Positions 31,842 through 43,599 of a stretch of DNA of 64,000 nt are shown piece by piece. Origin of the DNA: Limonium bicolor (Eukaryota; Streptophyta; Magnoliopsida; Caryophyllales; Plumbaginaceae); NCBI GenBank assembly GCA_023374045.1, contig CM041776.1, positions 143,161,296 through 143,225,295 on the forward strand, in the 5' to 3' direction. A program made the position numbers and the translations under genes. The first letter of the stretch is position 1; each line of letters starts with the position of its first letter. The notes under the pieces were generated by a model. It saw nothing but the letters and a program-made list of their open reading frames with translations, searched no databases and had not been told where the DNA came from.

Positions 31842-32646
31842 CTGAAGGGAGGTAAACCTGGTATAACCCACGCCATACCAGAGGTGATGGCTCAAGCCGC
31901 CTAAGAAGCGGTCGACCAAGACCTGGCGGTATACCCTAGGTCGGGTAGTAGTCGGAGGATAGAAGTGAAGGTAGTATAATACTCGTCGACGGTCATCTTG
32001 TCCGTCATCTTCAGCGCATCAAGCTCGAGCCGCTTCGTCTTGACATACTCCAGATAATATTTTGCTCGAAGAAGAGCAGTGAAGGAATCCCAGTCGAATG
32101 CAGGGTCGGCGACATACTCACCCTTGACTAGCTTCCACCAGTCCATAGCAGCACCCTTCAGATAGTAGGCGGCTATCCTCACCCTCACTCCAGCCGGAGC
32201 CTCGAGGGTCTCAAAGGGTGTCTCTATCTCGGAGATATAAGCCTCGAGCTTAGCCGGGTCGCTCTCGCCCTTAAAGCATGCGGGTCAAAGATCAGCTACG
32301 GCTTTCACCAAGTATGGTTCTCGGGGTTGAGGTGGGTCGGGCTTTTGTTGTTGTTGTTGTTGGTTTCTGCCGGGTCTGGTGTACAACCGCTATGACCTGA
32401 GGTCGCTTCTGTGCTACCATGGCAGCGACGATCTCTGCTATCGTTTGCATGCCCGGTTGTCATTAGGTATTGTGACCACAAGGTCTTGGGTTCAAACATT
32501 GTATCATCCTTTCGGACGTTAAAGGATTTCCGTCGTCATTAACGGTCATTTAAGGTTAGGTGTCTACTTTTCCGTTGCTAAACGGGTTGTAATCCTAACT
32601 CAGTAATCATTACGCTTGGTAATCTCATCTATCAGAGCGTGACTAC

Positions 32647-32658
32647 GCTCTGATACCA
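32647..32658 (-). other. Primer-binding site of element C
   Basis: The minus strand reads TGGTATCAGAGC, 5 bases from the LTR, as in element B. Confidence 0.92.
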
Positions 32659-33092
32659 CTTTTTGTAACACCTCTACCGCTAATCCTCTAATGATCGCCT
32701 AATCACCCCGGTCATTAAACTAATCACAGCGGAAATTCAAACCAATCGGCGGGTGATACAATGTCGTTAGCCGCCCAAACGACTAACAAGGCCTAAAACT
32801 TCAAATAGTTACGGTCTGATAAATATCATTACCAAGTTCTCTATAAACATTCATATCATCTCCTATTACAATGGATTACCGAGTATCTAAGTACATAGTT
32901 TGAATTACATCAATTCTCTAATCCAAGAAGGTGTACAAAATTCTCAAAATCAAAAAAGGTGTACCACATAGTACACCGGCTATTCAAAAGGGCTACACGC
33001 CCGTGTACAACTCAGTACACCATGCATAGTTCACTAACTAACACAAAAACAAAATTTCACGGTCTTACTCGACCACTAACAATCTCGGGTAC

Positions 33093-35167
33093 CTGAAAAA
33101 TAAACATTGGCCCCAAGGGGCTCAACACAACTGCTAAATAGAACAATATTTTAACGGGGGTACGCCTACTATTGGTGGTCGCATACATGGAGTTCGTTTT
33201 ATTTCAAGAAACATGCTAAATAGAACAATATTTTAATCATGCAGGATAACACTCATCATATAGCACAACACAAGCAAGGAAATATTCACAAGTCATTAAG
33301 GCCTTGAGACTCTCATCTCAAGATCTAGCCTTATCTCATATTAGTTAATTTCTCGTCTAGGTTAATCGGATTCTTAACTCTTAACTCTTGATCATTTGAC
33401 TTACACTAGTCATGATCTTTACTTTCTCAATTATTCTTACTCTTGAATAATCATTAAGTCAAGTCGGTTGACCTCCGCGCAGAGAAAGACAATCTCACCT
33501 TCGGGCTTTAGGTTGGCTTACTTCCCCGGGTTGCGACTATACAGTTCGGAACAATGGTGGGAAGGCTAGGCCAGAATTCGGAAACAATCTCTCTTGCCTC
33601 CTCATTCTCACGCGTGGCCGAAACTCTATCGGACTTCTCACACCCCAGTTACCCAAGTTCTCAAGGTTAGGAAAGTTGTGAAGTTCGGGAGTTAGCGAGA
33701 AGTATTCTTAAGGCATAGTTAGCGCACTTGCACATTAGAACATTTAAGTTCCAATCATCATTCATATATTTCATGAATTATACAAACTTCGGGGTTAGTC
33801 ACAACTCATTCTAGGGTAGCAAATCTCAATATATAAGGAATTGCCCTAAGCCGTATTCGTGCATTTATCTTGATTAGGTGAGAGCAAGTAAACACACAAA
33901 CACACTAGCGAGGTAGCCTCGCTAGCATACAAGGCATGAGATAATCATACCGTTCACCGTAGTTCTTGATCACCGACCCTCCATCGGAGTCTAACTATTG
34001 AATCCTATAACATACACGGATTCGTATGGTTAATTCTCTATAATTAACCTAACTCGTTCCTTCATTAATGTTTCCCGATTTACAATTACTAATTCCTTAC
34101 AACTCATACATAATTTCACAAATAATTTACGTCTCATTATCTCTTAAGCTTATTTTCTTAGATTCTTATGTGCATATTATTTTCTTTTCACCATCATTAC
34201 TCTCCCTATGGTCTACTGCTTATGCCCTATATTTTTTTATTTGACCCGACCAACCTAACCCTGGGTCGGTCAGATGTAGAAACTTTCACGTTTGGAAACT
34301 TCAACTTAATCGACCCAGCTAGGGTCAGTCCCCTGGGTCGGTCGGGTTGCAGAAGACATCTGATTCAAAATTTTCAGCTCGACCGACCCAGTCAGGGACG
34401 GTCCCTTGGGTCGGATGCATAAGGTATCCGAGTTAGAAAATTTTCACTCGACTGACCCAGCCAGGGTCGGTCGACTGCAGACCCATTTCCAAAGTGTTTA
34501 TTTTACTCAAAACTTTTCCACAAGTTTCCTAGTATGTTTTAACATCATTTTGGCACTTCAAAAACCCTCCTAATTCATTGATCAACTCCTCACTTAACTC
34601 ATTAATCAATTTTTGGTTGATTTACAAAATTTCTCCACTCTTAATCTCCCCTCTCATGTTCTTGCTATAGTTTTGTTTTCTTGCTCTTCACTAACTTGAT
34701 GGTTCTTTAACTATTGTATTACTAGTGTTCATAGCATTGTTTTCGCCTCACATGCTACTCCATTACCTAACTCTCCCAATTTAGTTTCCAAAGTGGTTAA
34801 CTACTCACATTAATCCTAAAACACGCCTAGTTAATCCTAGGTTATTTCTTCTCCTTAAAACACTTAGGTCTTCTAGTTTCCTAAGAAAATTTTGACAGAG
34901 TTTCCCCTAGAATTTTAACATTGCCCACACATAATTTATCTCACCACTTCATTTCCAATATCCACATCAATTTAAGCACTAACAACACATTAAATTCCTA
35001 CACATATACACTTATCCAACTAGGTTTCATGGCATTTAATCAACAATGTAAACAACCCTAAATACTCTATTTCTTTCATACCACTGCAGTAGCATTATAC
35101 AACACTAAAACAATGTAAATATTTCATACCATCAAGCATTAAAATCTGTTCAAGGTAAATTCATTAC
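33093..35167 (-). other. Putative leader intron within element C LTR
   Basis: Minus strand: donor AACACTAAG|GTAATGA at 35167, acceptor TTTATTTTTCAG|GTACC at 33093, preceded by GAGCCCCTTGGGGCC. The layout matches element B, with the palindrome array between the two sites. Prediction only. Confidence 0.38.
34242..34474 (-). repeat. Palindrome array in element C LTR, four units at 68-69-bp period
   Basis: Units begin at 34242, 34310, 34379 and 34448. They share the pair CGACCGACCCAG / CTGGGTCGGTCG with variations (for example 34310-34347 and 34379-34415). Each unit is about 27-38 nt and is separated by AT-rich, unrelated spacer. The sequence differs entirely from the TGGTCCGGGTTTG unit of element B, but size, spacing and location in the LTR agree. 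Confidence 0.9.
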
Positions 35168-36347
35168 CTTAGTGTTTCTAGTTTCCTTTTCTTTCCTTCT
35201 TTTTCTTTCTTCCTTCTTCTTTCCTTCCTTCTTGTTCTTGACTCACAAACCAATTATCGGGGAGTTTAAAACTCTAATGCTACAGCCATTCAAGAGAATA
35301 CAAAAATCAACACTAATAGTTTCCTAACTCAAGAATTAACCCTAATACACAAGAGGGTACTTAAAGCTTTAAGGAAGTATTACCTTGGAACTTCTAGATG
35401 AAGTTTTGAGCAGTAAAAGCAACAAGCTCCAACATCTCTTTGGGAGCTAAAAACCGGCTGGAGCAAGAGGGGAATAAGAGCTCAAAATCTGGAAATTTCT
35501 AGATTGAAAAAGAGAGCTAGAAAGGAGGGACTTTGAGTTTCTTTTAACCTTAAAATAACAAGAAGATGAAGGGGCTGACAATGGTGTTATTCAAGCCTTC
35601 AATGAGCTTCATCCATGGAGATGAAAGTGGTGATTTTCTAATTTTAAAAAGAGGGAATTAATCTCCAAGAAGAGGGGAATTCAACGGTACAGCTTTTGTG
35701 GAATTTGGACTTGATTTGAGCTTTGAACAAGAGGGAGAAGGCTTCAGCTGGTTGGGGTTTGTAAAATCGCCATAGATGTCATGAAAGAGAGGGGAGAGTT
35801 CTTAATGGGAGAATAAAACGTGAGAGATGAGGGGAAATGGGAGAGTGAGAATTAAAACGTGCTTTTACTTTATTTACTTGTCCTTTAGTGCATAATGGTG
35901 AAAAAAGAAGTGGGGGTAGAGAGCTGAATAAATCATCCCCCACACACACACACACAATGGGTTTCAGATTTTTTTTACAAAGGGGAAGGTTAGTTTGGTT
36001 TTATTACTCTTAACACCCCACAAGTTCTCGTTTTTGCACAATTCACTAACCGGAACCTATTTTCCGGAATTTTCTCGTTTAATTAATTTTAATGGCTCTA
36101 GACCTTCAATAATGTTTAATTGTAGATATTTAATTGACTATAATTATTACGGGTCTATTTAACCCGCTTAAAGTCGCGTTTTCTCGATTTCCTTGAAAAA
36201 CGCGCTTTAAGGTTCGTTTGTGCTTTTAACCCATTTTATGGATCCGTTTTCTTTGGGAATTGTTCCCACATATTTATTTAGGCATAATTAAGCTATAAAA
36301 TCCTCATTGGCTTAATTAATCACTATTTTTAAGTTCGGGGTATTTCA

Positions 36348-37279
36348 TCTGCTAGTTGTAGGGTTGAACAAACTAATGAAATGATTGATGCAGAAATTCT
36401 CCAATCTGGTGGTGTCAAAGGGTGTGTGGCGCTGTTCTGTCTCAATATCAGCTCCCATCTCTCAATAATGAATGTCTTTCAAATGCCTGCGAACGCCCCT
36501 TTAAAATTGAAATTTTAGATCTAAAATGCACGCGTCCGGCTCACCCGTCCGGGTCAATTAGCTGGACAAGAGATAGAGTTGCCAGGCGACATTCTATTGC
36601 TTGTGAGACATCCGGCTCTACGTCCGGGTCAGTTAGCCGGACGCCCTGGCTGGACGAAAATATAAATCGAAATCTCCGTGCTACACTCGTGGTCGTAAAT
36701 ATTTCTGTCCTTCTGAGCACGCCCGGGACACAGGGTCGGACACGCCATCCGGACACGTTCAAGCTTCGACTGGTGAGAGTTTAGTCACGTCCGGGTCAGC
36801 GTCCGGGTGAGTTTGCCGAACAAGTACAAGGCGTCCGGAGCACAGGGTCGGACGTAAGTCCGGATGTGACCAGTTTTTTCCCTTTTGTGCCGAATTTCTC
36901 CCAGATCGCGTCCTATGTTTTAAAAACACCATAACAAGCCAGTGTGAGGTATTTTCACCTTAACAAAGATATAAACATCATAAAACCATAAACTTGGGAA
37001 AAAGACAAGAAAGATAAGGGGTTTAGGCACTAAAAGATATATCAATTATCGGTGCATCAATGCACTTAAAAAATATAGTAACACAAATTGGATGCAACAG
37101 CCACCCCATCCATTATACAATCATTTTTTACTACAAGCATATGTAGCTATCTTTGGTTATATTTAAAATTGTACAGTTTGTATAGTTTAAAAGTACAGAT
37201 ATTGTAAGCTTATTATACAGTTTAAGAAGTGATTATATACATATAGTAGAATTTCAGTGATATCAAAATTTAATGTATA
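36348..37279. other. Unidentified remnant with GTCCGG palindromes
   Basis: No conserved ORF (the 120-codon frame at 36422 is unsupported). Between 36533 and 36867 there are five copies of a GTCCGG...CCGGAC-type unit (starting near 36533, 36608, 36718, 36787 and 36831). The rest is AT-rich. The palindromes resemble those in the LTRs on both sides, so this may be a piece of another LTR or leader; no LTR ends are visible. Confidence 0.5.
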
Positions 37280-39375
37280 TGTAACACCCCTACCGGTAAT
37301 CACACCATTAAACCCTAACCCATCTCCATTATCAATACACAAGCAGCGGAAATTCTAATGCAACCGGGGGTGAAACAATGTCGTTAGTCACCCACGTGAC
37401 TAACAAGGCCGATCCAAACTCAAATACAATAGTCAATTACAATATCGGTCTGATGGGTCATTACACCGAGTATACTACACCAATATTACATTCCAATTCC
37501 TTATTCAAATCTCATCTCAATACAAACCTCATAACCATATTATACAATTACAATATCCATTCATAGCTATACCGAGTTACTATAATCGTTAAGTTGCCGG
37601 TAACAATGCGGCTTACAAATCCACATTTCATATAATTACAACCTCCTCTAATCACTACCCTTGCTTTCATAGCAACCTGTCCTACACTCGAACGGTACTC
37701 GACTTCATTGTCCTGTAAAATAAAAAACATAGCCCCAAGGGGCTCAGCAAATTGCAGCATATGACTTCCGCATACCCCGCGTACTAGCGAGGGTACACCG
37801 ACTATTTGGTCGAGAGCATGCGATTCATTTTTAATTCAAACAATCATGCGCAATACTATGCATTATCATACACACATTCAGAGATAGACAACCAAGAAAT
37901 ACAATCCACACAGATATCTCATCCAGCTCGGTAAATTCATTTACCTTATTCTTAAACCTTGAGAGACCGTATCTCAAGTGAGCTCCATTCTTGTTGATCA
38001 CCAACTTTCCATCCCAACCGGGTAGTTCACTTGTCTCCTATATCTTCGGACACCCTCGGTCCCGATCTAGTTTTCTTAATTATTCTACCCTTGAATAATT
38101 TTAGGTTAAGCCTCAAAGGCCTCCGGGCAGAGACATATATAGGTCCCACCACCGGGCTTTTATAATCTCGATACGGGATTAGAAACATTCTCTCATGTTC
38201 CCTCTTCCCTATCCCATAATACCCAACCTACCTCTGTAGACGGGTAAGCTCTGCCAGTCTTACTCCAATCGGGCACCACTATGTGGCACACGGCCCCGCA
38301 GGGCACCACTATGTAGCACACGGCCCGGTAACAAGGGAGTTCGACCATGGTTCGGAAACAAACGCTCTGTTGTTTCCTCTTCTCTGCACGCGTGACTCAG
38401 AATCCCCCTAACCCAACTCTCGGGTTAGTAACAATAGATACTCATATATAATTACATATATAGATATTGGTCAGCCGCATCTCCCTCGATGCTATTTTAC
38501 AACCTAGGAGTTTACCCATTTTGTTGTATTCACCGATTTAAGGGTCGCCCCTACACTTCCATTACTTAGGAACTATGTTCGTTTTCTAACATTGAGTCCA
38601 ATCCTTGCGTAGGAGGTCAGCTTTTCATATTAAGGACGTTCTCTTGTCTCATGTGTCGCTTGTTCTCATTTCGAGTAAATTCTCAAGTTTGATTTATTGT
38701 TATCCATTGATCGATGGTTTTCGTGTGTTACCTCGTTTTCATTATTTCACAACACAATTCGTTCTTCGTGTCACTAATCAACCAAGACTCAACTATGAGT
38801 CGCACTACCATACTCAAATAACATTCAAGCAATTCATTCACAATTCACATTTCATGAATTATACAAACTTTAGTTGAAAGAATACAATCCAACAAATGAC
38901 AATACCATACAAGCACTAATAAGTGCACACAATCCGATTCGTGCATTTATCTTGTTAGGTGATCACACAATCAAACAAGCACACAAATCAGGGTAACCAA
39001 GTTAGGATACAGAGCATGAGGAAATCATACCTTTCACCGGGGTTAACTTCACCGGGTGTTCTCACGTTCCTCGGTTAACACTCGTTCCTCGTGTCTTACT
39101 CTTGAACCACTAATTACATGTCAAAGGGGTCCATTAATATTAAGGTGTAACGGTACGCACATAATTGCTACTCCCGTACTTACCCGTTATCCCATTATCT
39201 CGGTTTACTTAAGTGTTCTTAAACTCACAACTTTCTCCATCACTTCTCAAACTTGTTTACACTTCTTAGGACCTTTAAAGGTCACCAAACAACTCCTAAA
39301 CATCATCTTAACCCAATACCGTTCAATCCCTCATGTTTTAAAGCCTTAAAAACACTTTCTGTTGAATTCTGGGGG

Positions 39376-39558
39376 TGGTCCGGGAACTGGTCCGGACTCA
39401 AGGTCCTGGACCAATACTTTGATGAACTCTCGGCCACTTTTTATACCCTGGTTCGGGACTTGGTCCTGGACTAAGGTCCCGGACCAAAGCCTGTTTTGAG
39501 TCTCGACCATTTTTTTGATGCGGTCCGGGACTTGGTACATATCCTAAGTCCCGTACCC
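39376..39558 (-). repeat. Palindrome array in solo LTR, three units at 72-73-bp period
   Basis: Three 38-nt units (39376-39413, 39449-39486 and 39521-39558). Each starts (T/C)GGT(C/T)CGGGA and ends in the inverse, for example GGTCCTGGACCA or GGTCCCGGACCA. The third has decayed at its right arm (CCCGTACCC). Spacers are unrelated AT-rich sequence. Same geometry as element B, different stem sequence. Confidence 0.92.
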
Positions 39559-39989
39559 TACTAAAAACTGCTATTAAGGTGATTTTTCACTCCCTAATCA
39601 ACCCTTAAACCACCCCCAAACTTTCCCTAGTCTTTCCACAAGTTTTCTACATAATTAATCACCCTAAAACATGCTCTAAACCACTCCAAATCCTTGGTTT
39701 AATCCACCACCCAATTCTTGCTCAAATTCAACAAATCCAAATTCTCACATTTTGCATGTTGCACTCTTATGCATTTCTAGCTTCCACTTGCTAGTTCTTT
39801 ACCTCCTACCATACTTACTAAATCACTCAATGACCATACCAATTCATTCCTACACATATACCATTCTAAAATCCAAGTACACCTCTTGTTTCCAAAGTCT
39901 TGCACACTAACTCATTCCTAGAATTTCTAAGGTTCTCTTAGCCATGTTGCTACAGATTTTTACACCTCTCACTAGTGGAAAAAAAGTCT

Positions 39990-40725
39990 TATAACACAGG
40001 GCTTTATAACACGGCTTTTGGCTAACAGTGTTATATAATGTTATATAACACGGCTCTCTTGAATTTATACCACGGCTCATTTTAGCCGTGTTATAAGAGA
40101 ACTTAAAACGACGTAGTTTCGTTTGTTTTGGCGGAAAATCGAGGATTTTATACCACGGCTCAGTTGAGCCGTGTTATAAGACCTGCAGGAAATTGATCTT
40201 ATAACACGGCTCATTTATAGCCGTGTTATAAGATCAAATTTTTGGCGCTAAAAATCCCGCCAAAAGAAAAATAACCAAATTTAATTTGATCTTATAACAC
40301 GGCTGCCTGTAGCCGTGTTATAAGAGCTGCAGGAACGAGACTTTATAACACGGCTCATTTATAGCCGTGTTATAAGATCAATTTTTGGCGCTAAAAATCC
40401 CGCCAAAAGAAAAATAACCAAATTTAATTTGATCTTATAACACGACTTCCTGTAGCCGTGTTATAAGAGCTGCAGGAACGAGACTTTATAACACGGCTCA
40501 TTTATAGCCGTGTTATAAGATCAATTTTCGGCGCTAAAAATCCCGCCAAAAGAAAAATAACCAAATTTAATTTGATCTTATAACACGGCTGCCTGTTGCC
40601 GTGGTATAAAGTCGACAGTTTTATAACACGATTCAGAGTAGCCGTGGTATAAGGCACGAGAACATCGTCGTTTTTTATGTTGAAGAGTTTTATAACACGG
40701 CTTGATGTAGCCGTGTTATAAAGTC
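39990..40725. repeat. CACTA left subterminal repeats
   Basis: Many copies of TTATAACACGGCT and its complement AGCCGTGTTATAA, usually as facing pairs separated by 4-9 bases (for example around TCATTTAT). A 144-bp tandem unit with three copies begins near 40199, 40343 and 40487, each including GGCGCTAAAAATCCCGCC. Confidence 0.93.
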
Positions 40726-42492
40726 TTTCTAAAATAACAACCGGTGAAATACATTCCTTAATTAGAAAAATGGAGTCCCGCTCATAGTCTCAACTCATTT
40801 CTAATTGCTCTCTGCTCACCTAGTCTCGCTCCCAACTCACTCTCGCCATCCACATCCACGTCCGAGGTCCGACTCTTGCTGTAACGTCCCTGTGGCCGAC
40901 GACACCTATGGCTCCGCCTTTGCTCACCGCCGACACCCACCAGCCACCATCTCCCTGTAGCCACCGCAGGTAAGTTTTTGTTCGCCAATTGGGTTGCAAA
41001 ATTACAGAATGAAGAAAGGGTGACCATGTATGTTCTTGTTCAATAGTTAGGGTTAAGATTAGAGACTGAATAGAGGGCGAGCATGTATGCTCTTGTTCGC
41101 CGTTTAGGGTTGCAAATTTCAGAATGAAAATTTTTCTTGTTCGACAATTAGGGTTGCAAATTAGAGAATGAAGTGAGGCGCAAGCATGTATGTTGTTCGG
41201 CAGATTGTGTTCAATGCCTCTCTTCTTTCTTCATTTCTAAACCATAACCTGCAGTGTACATGTTCAGTGCCTCACTTCATTCTATCTTCAATCTGCAAAC
41301 CTAGCTAGTGAACAAGGAGCTCACGTTCTGCACCAAACTTCATTCTCTTTTTGTGTATGTGCCCTGCGGTAATAAAACACAGGAACTGCTGGCTCAGCTC
41401 TAACCTTCAAACCAGAACGTAGATTTTCTACACCTCTTTCACTCTCTTCCTCTGTTTGTGCTCTTCTGTTCTCGTGTGTTTTGTTTATTCTTTCTTACAT
41501 CTCTGGATAAGATGGTAATGTAGACATATCTTATTTTGCTTCTGATAGAAAAATATGAAGAAAGCTCTCTTTTAGACTAAGTAATTGACCTACTTCTTGC
41601 TACCAATAATTCATGTTTCTTAATTTGAAATCCAACTGCTGTTTCATGTTTTAAATTCTCTTTTTGTTGCTTCTGGATGTGTGCTGCCATGGAACTTACT
41701 GCCAGCTAATGGTTTATTCTTGTGACTATTGACAGCATGCTGAAAGATGAGGTAGCCATATCCGTTTTCAATAAATTCGCATCTGTTCTGATCACGCCCA
41801 GTATAGTGAATTAATTTCTACTTACGTTTAAGGCTTTTGCTTGCTATTGAACAAAACATCTTCAAGCTGGCTACTTTCATTCTCTTCTACAGAGGTTAAA
41901 ACTGGATTAACTTTTGCACAATCACTGATGGGTTGAATATTTTCTAATTAAACCAATTATAGGTTTGTATATGTACACACTAACATAGGTCATTGAATTG
42001 TATTAGACTAGTTGTAATGGTAGCTGTATGTTGTTTAATATCAGGAGAATATGGCTCAAGCTCTTGACATCTGTCTCAAACTACTAGAGAACAAACCGTT
42101 CTTCAGATAGTGTATGAAAGTAAGTACTGCCATTTTTGAGCCTCTGCTGGGCAGGTTTTGATGGTTGTCGGTGCTGGACGTGGACCTCTGCTGGGCAGGT
42201 TTTTTCACCTTTAGCTTGTCAAAACTATAATTTTTTTTTGTCTTTGTTGTTATGTCTCAGCATGAAGAATTAATTGGAAAACTCAAAGAGACTCCAAAGA
42301 CAGTTATTGGGCAATATTTTGGAGGTATCATCGATCATCTTGGTACCTGCTTTATTTTTTTCTTCCGTTAATCAATCTAAAACATTCACTTGTTGAATTT
42401 ACTTGATTCTGGTTCTTCTGTTATTGAATGAAAAAAAGAAAATATGTGCTTAATATCTTTGAACCGCTGGCAGAGAGTAAATCTATGGAACT
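40726..42492 (+). other. CACTA interior with unidentified exon-like segments
   Basis: After a C-rich stretch (40785-40970) that ends in CCGCAG|GTAAGTTT, a donor-like site, the sequence is AT-rich with further exon-like pieces. One is ATGGCTCAAGCTCTTGACAT near 42050 (MAQALDICLKLLENKPFF, then a stop). Another near 42260-42325 encodes HEELIGKLKETPKTVIGQYF between CTCAG and GTATC. They look like captured gene exons with introns kept. I do not recognise the source gene or genes. Confidence 0.35.
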
Positions 42493-43425
42493 CCACCGCG
42501 CTTCAGTCTCTTCTTTTAGAACTGGTAATATACTTGAACTTATCTTCTTCTCTCGAATGATTATAACATAAGTTTTTGATTTTTTTTTTCTGTTGCACCT
42601 TGTAAAGCTCACGGTAATTTTACAAACTGGCGAGAAGGATGATACATATTTGCGCTGCTCTTCATTCTCTCCTTCTATTTGCACCTCAGTTTCCAAACCT
42701 TCAGGGTCTACCCATTGTCAAAAAATTGTTAGGTGTTGTTAGCAAATATTGGGTTATTATACAGCAACGATATAAACTATTACTGTTACATAGATAATAT
42801 AAGCTACTGCTATCTATGCTCACTCCTTCTGCATTCTTCTGTTTACATATTATTAACCAATTAGTTGTGATCAGTCTTTTAAATTTAACATTTAACATCT
42901 GTTCTGCACATTAGAATCATCTTTTCATTGTATTTCTTGCCTCCATATTATATTACTACCATGTCTGAATTTACACTGTTTATAATTCCAGATTGTGTTA
43001 TTTTGCTTCAGATTATTTGTTCTTGTATGAATTTATTTCAGATTTATTTCTTCTTATTAAAAACACAAGTATAGAAGGAGGATCATTTTCGTGTTATCCG
43101 ATTGGAGTTTGCTATTGTCTATGTTACTTGGGCGGAAGTTTCTTCGAATCCTCAAATGTTATCATAATCCTTAGTTAAGTTTTATTTTTACATTTCTTCT
43201 CAAAAGAAGGTTGTCTTAATTTTTTCTACTCCACCGCGCTTCAGTCTTTACATTTCTTCTGGTAAAATACTTGAACTTATCTTCTTCTCTCGGTTGATTA
43301 TAACATAAGTTTTTGATTTTTTTTCTATTGCACCTTGTAAAGCTCACGGTAATTTTACAAACTGGCAAACAAGGAACATACATATTTTGCACTGCACTTC
43401 ATTCTCTCCTTCTGTTTGCTCCTCA
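42493..43425 (+). repeat. Direct duplication inside the CACTA
   Basis: About 200 bp at 42493-42690 (from CTCCACCGCGCTTCAGTCT to CTCCTTCT) is repeated at 43228-43425 with small changes. The segment between has no recognisable gene. A local duplication is the simplest reading. Confidence 0.8.
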
Positions 43426-43599
43426 ACACAGATAAATATGTGGAACTGATATGTTTATGCTACTGCTATTGCTTGAATTCAGTTTTTGCTTAGAAGCAAG
43501 CAAAAGAGTATGTCACTAACAGGAGTATAACATCTGCTTCACAACTGCTTAGAGGTCATCTGATGGTCTAGCTCCATGTTTACGGTCTTATGAGAAAAC

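Larger units (their letters stand above)
31360..32640 (-). pseudogene. Element C gag
   Basis: On the minus strand, the N-terminal region (about 32450-32310) is Thr/Pro-rich. It is followed by YISEIETP and the capsid domain MRVRIAAYYLKGAAMDWWKL, FDWDSFTALLRAKYYLEYVK and MTVDEYYTTFTSILRLLPDL (32188-31920). Element B has AEYNTLQ at the point where C has TRFTSLQ. A zinc knuckle CKYYKNDHPVTDC (31400-31362) has Tyr in place of the second Cys. Two putative introns lie at 31841-31754 and 31528 to about 31439. Frameshifts and stops occur near 32270, 31910 and 31735, so the gene is dead. Confidence 0.85.
31340..36347 (-). mobile_element. Element C: truncated chromodomain-type gypsy element
   Basis: Read on the minus strand: 5' LTR (36347-32664), tRNA-Met primer site, then gag as far as the zinc knuckle, after which the element stops. 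Protease, pol and the 3' LTR are missing, so about half or more of the element has been deleted or replaced by element E LTR sequence. The gag is clearly related to that of element B. The five bases after the LTR (TCTGC, 36348-36352) have no visible partner. Confidence 0.85.
32664..36347 (-). repeat. Element C 5' LTR
   Basis: 3684 bp, plus-strand ends TGTAACACC...GGGGTATTTCA, matching the end sequences of element B LTRs in reverse. It contains CCCCAAGGGG (33112-33121) next to an acceptor-like site, a four-copy palindrome array (34242-34474), donor-like sites, a pyrimidine-rich leader (35180-35240), and a short CA repeat (35940-35955). Internal sequence is largely diverged from element B. Confidence 0.88.

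Noticed and set aside
39055..39474. ORFs 39056-39349 and 39253-39474 as genes
   Set aside because: They lie in the solo LTR, overlap its palindrome array and have no conserved motif.
42421..42898. Minus-strand ORFs in the CACTA as transposase remnants
   Set aside because: No TNP1/TNP2-like motif; part of this sequence is a local duplication and AT-rich intron-like DNA.
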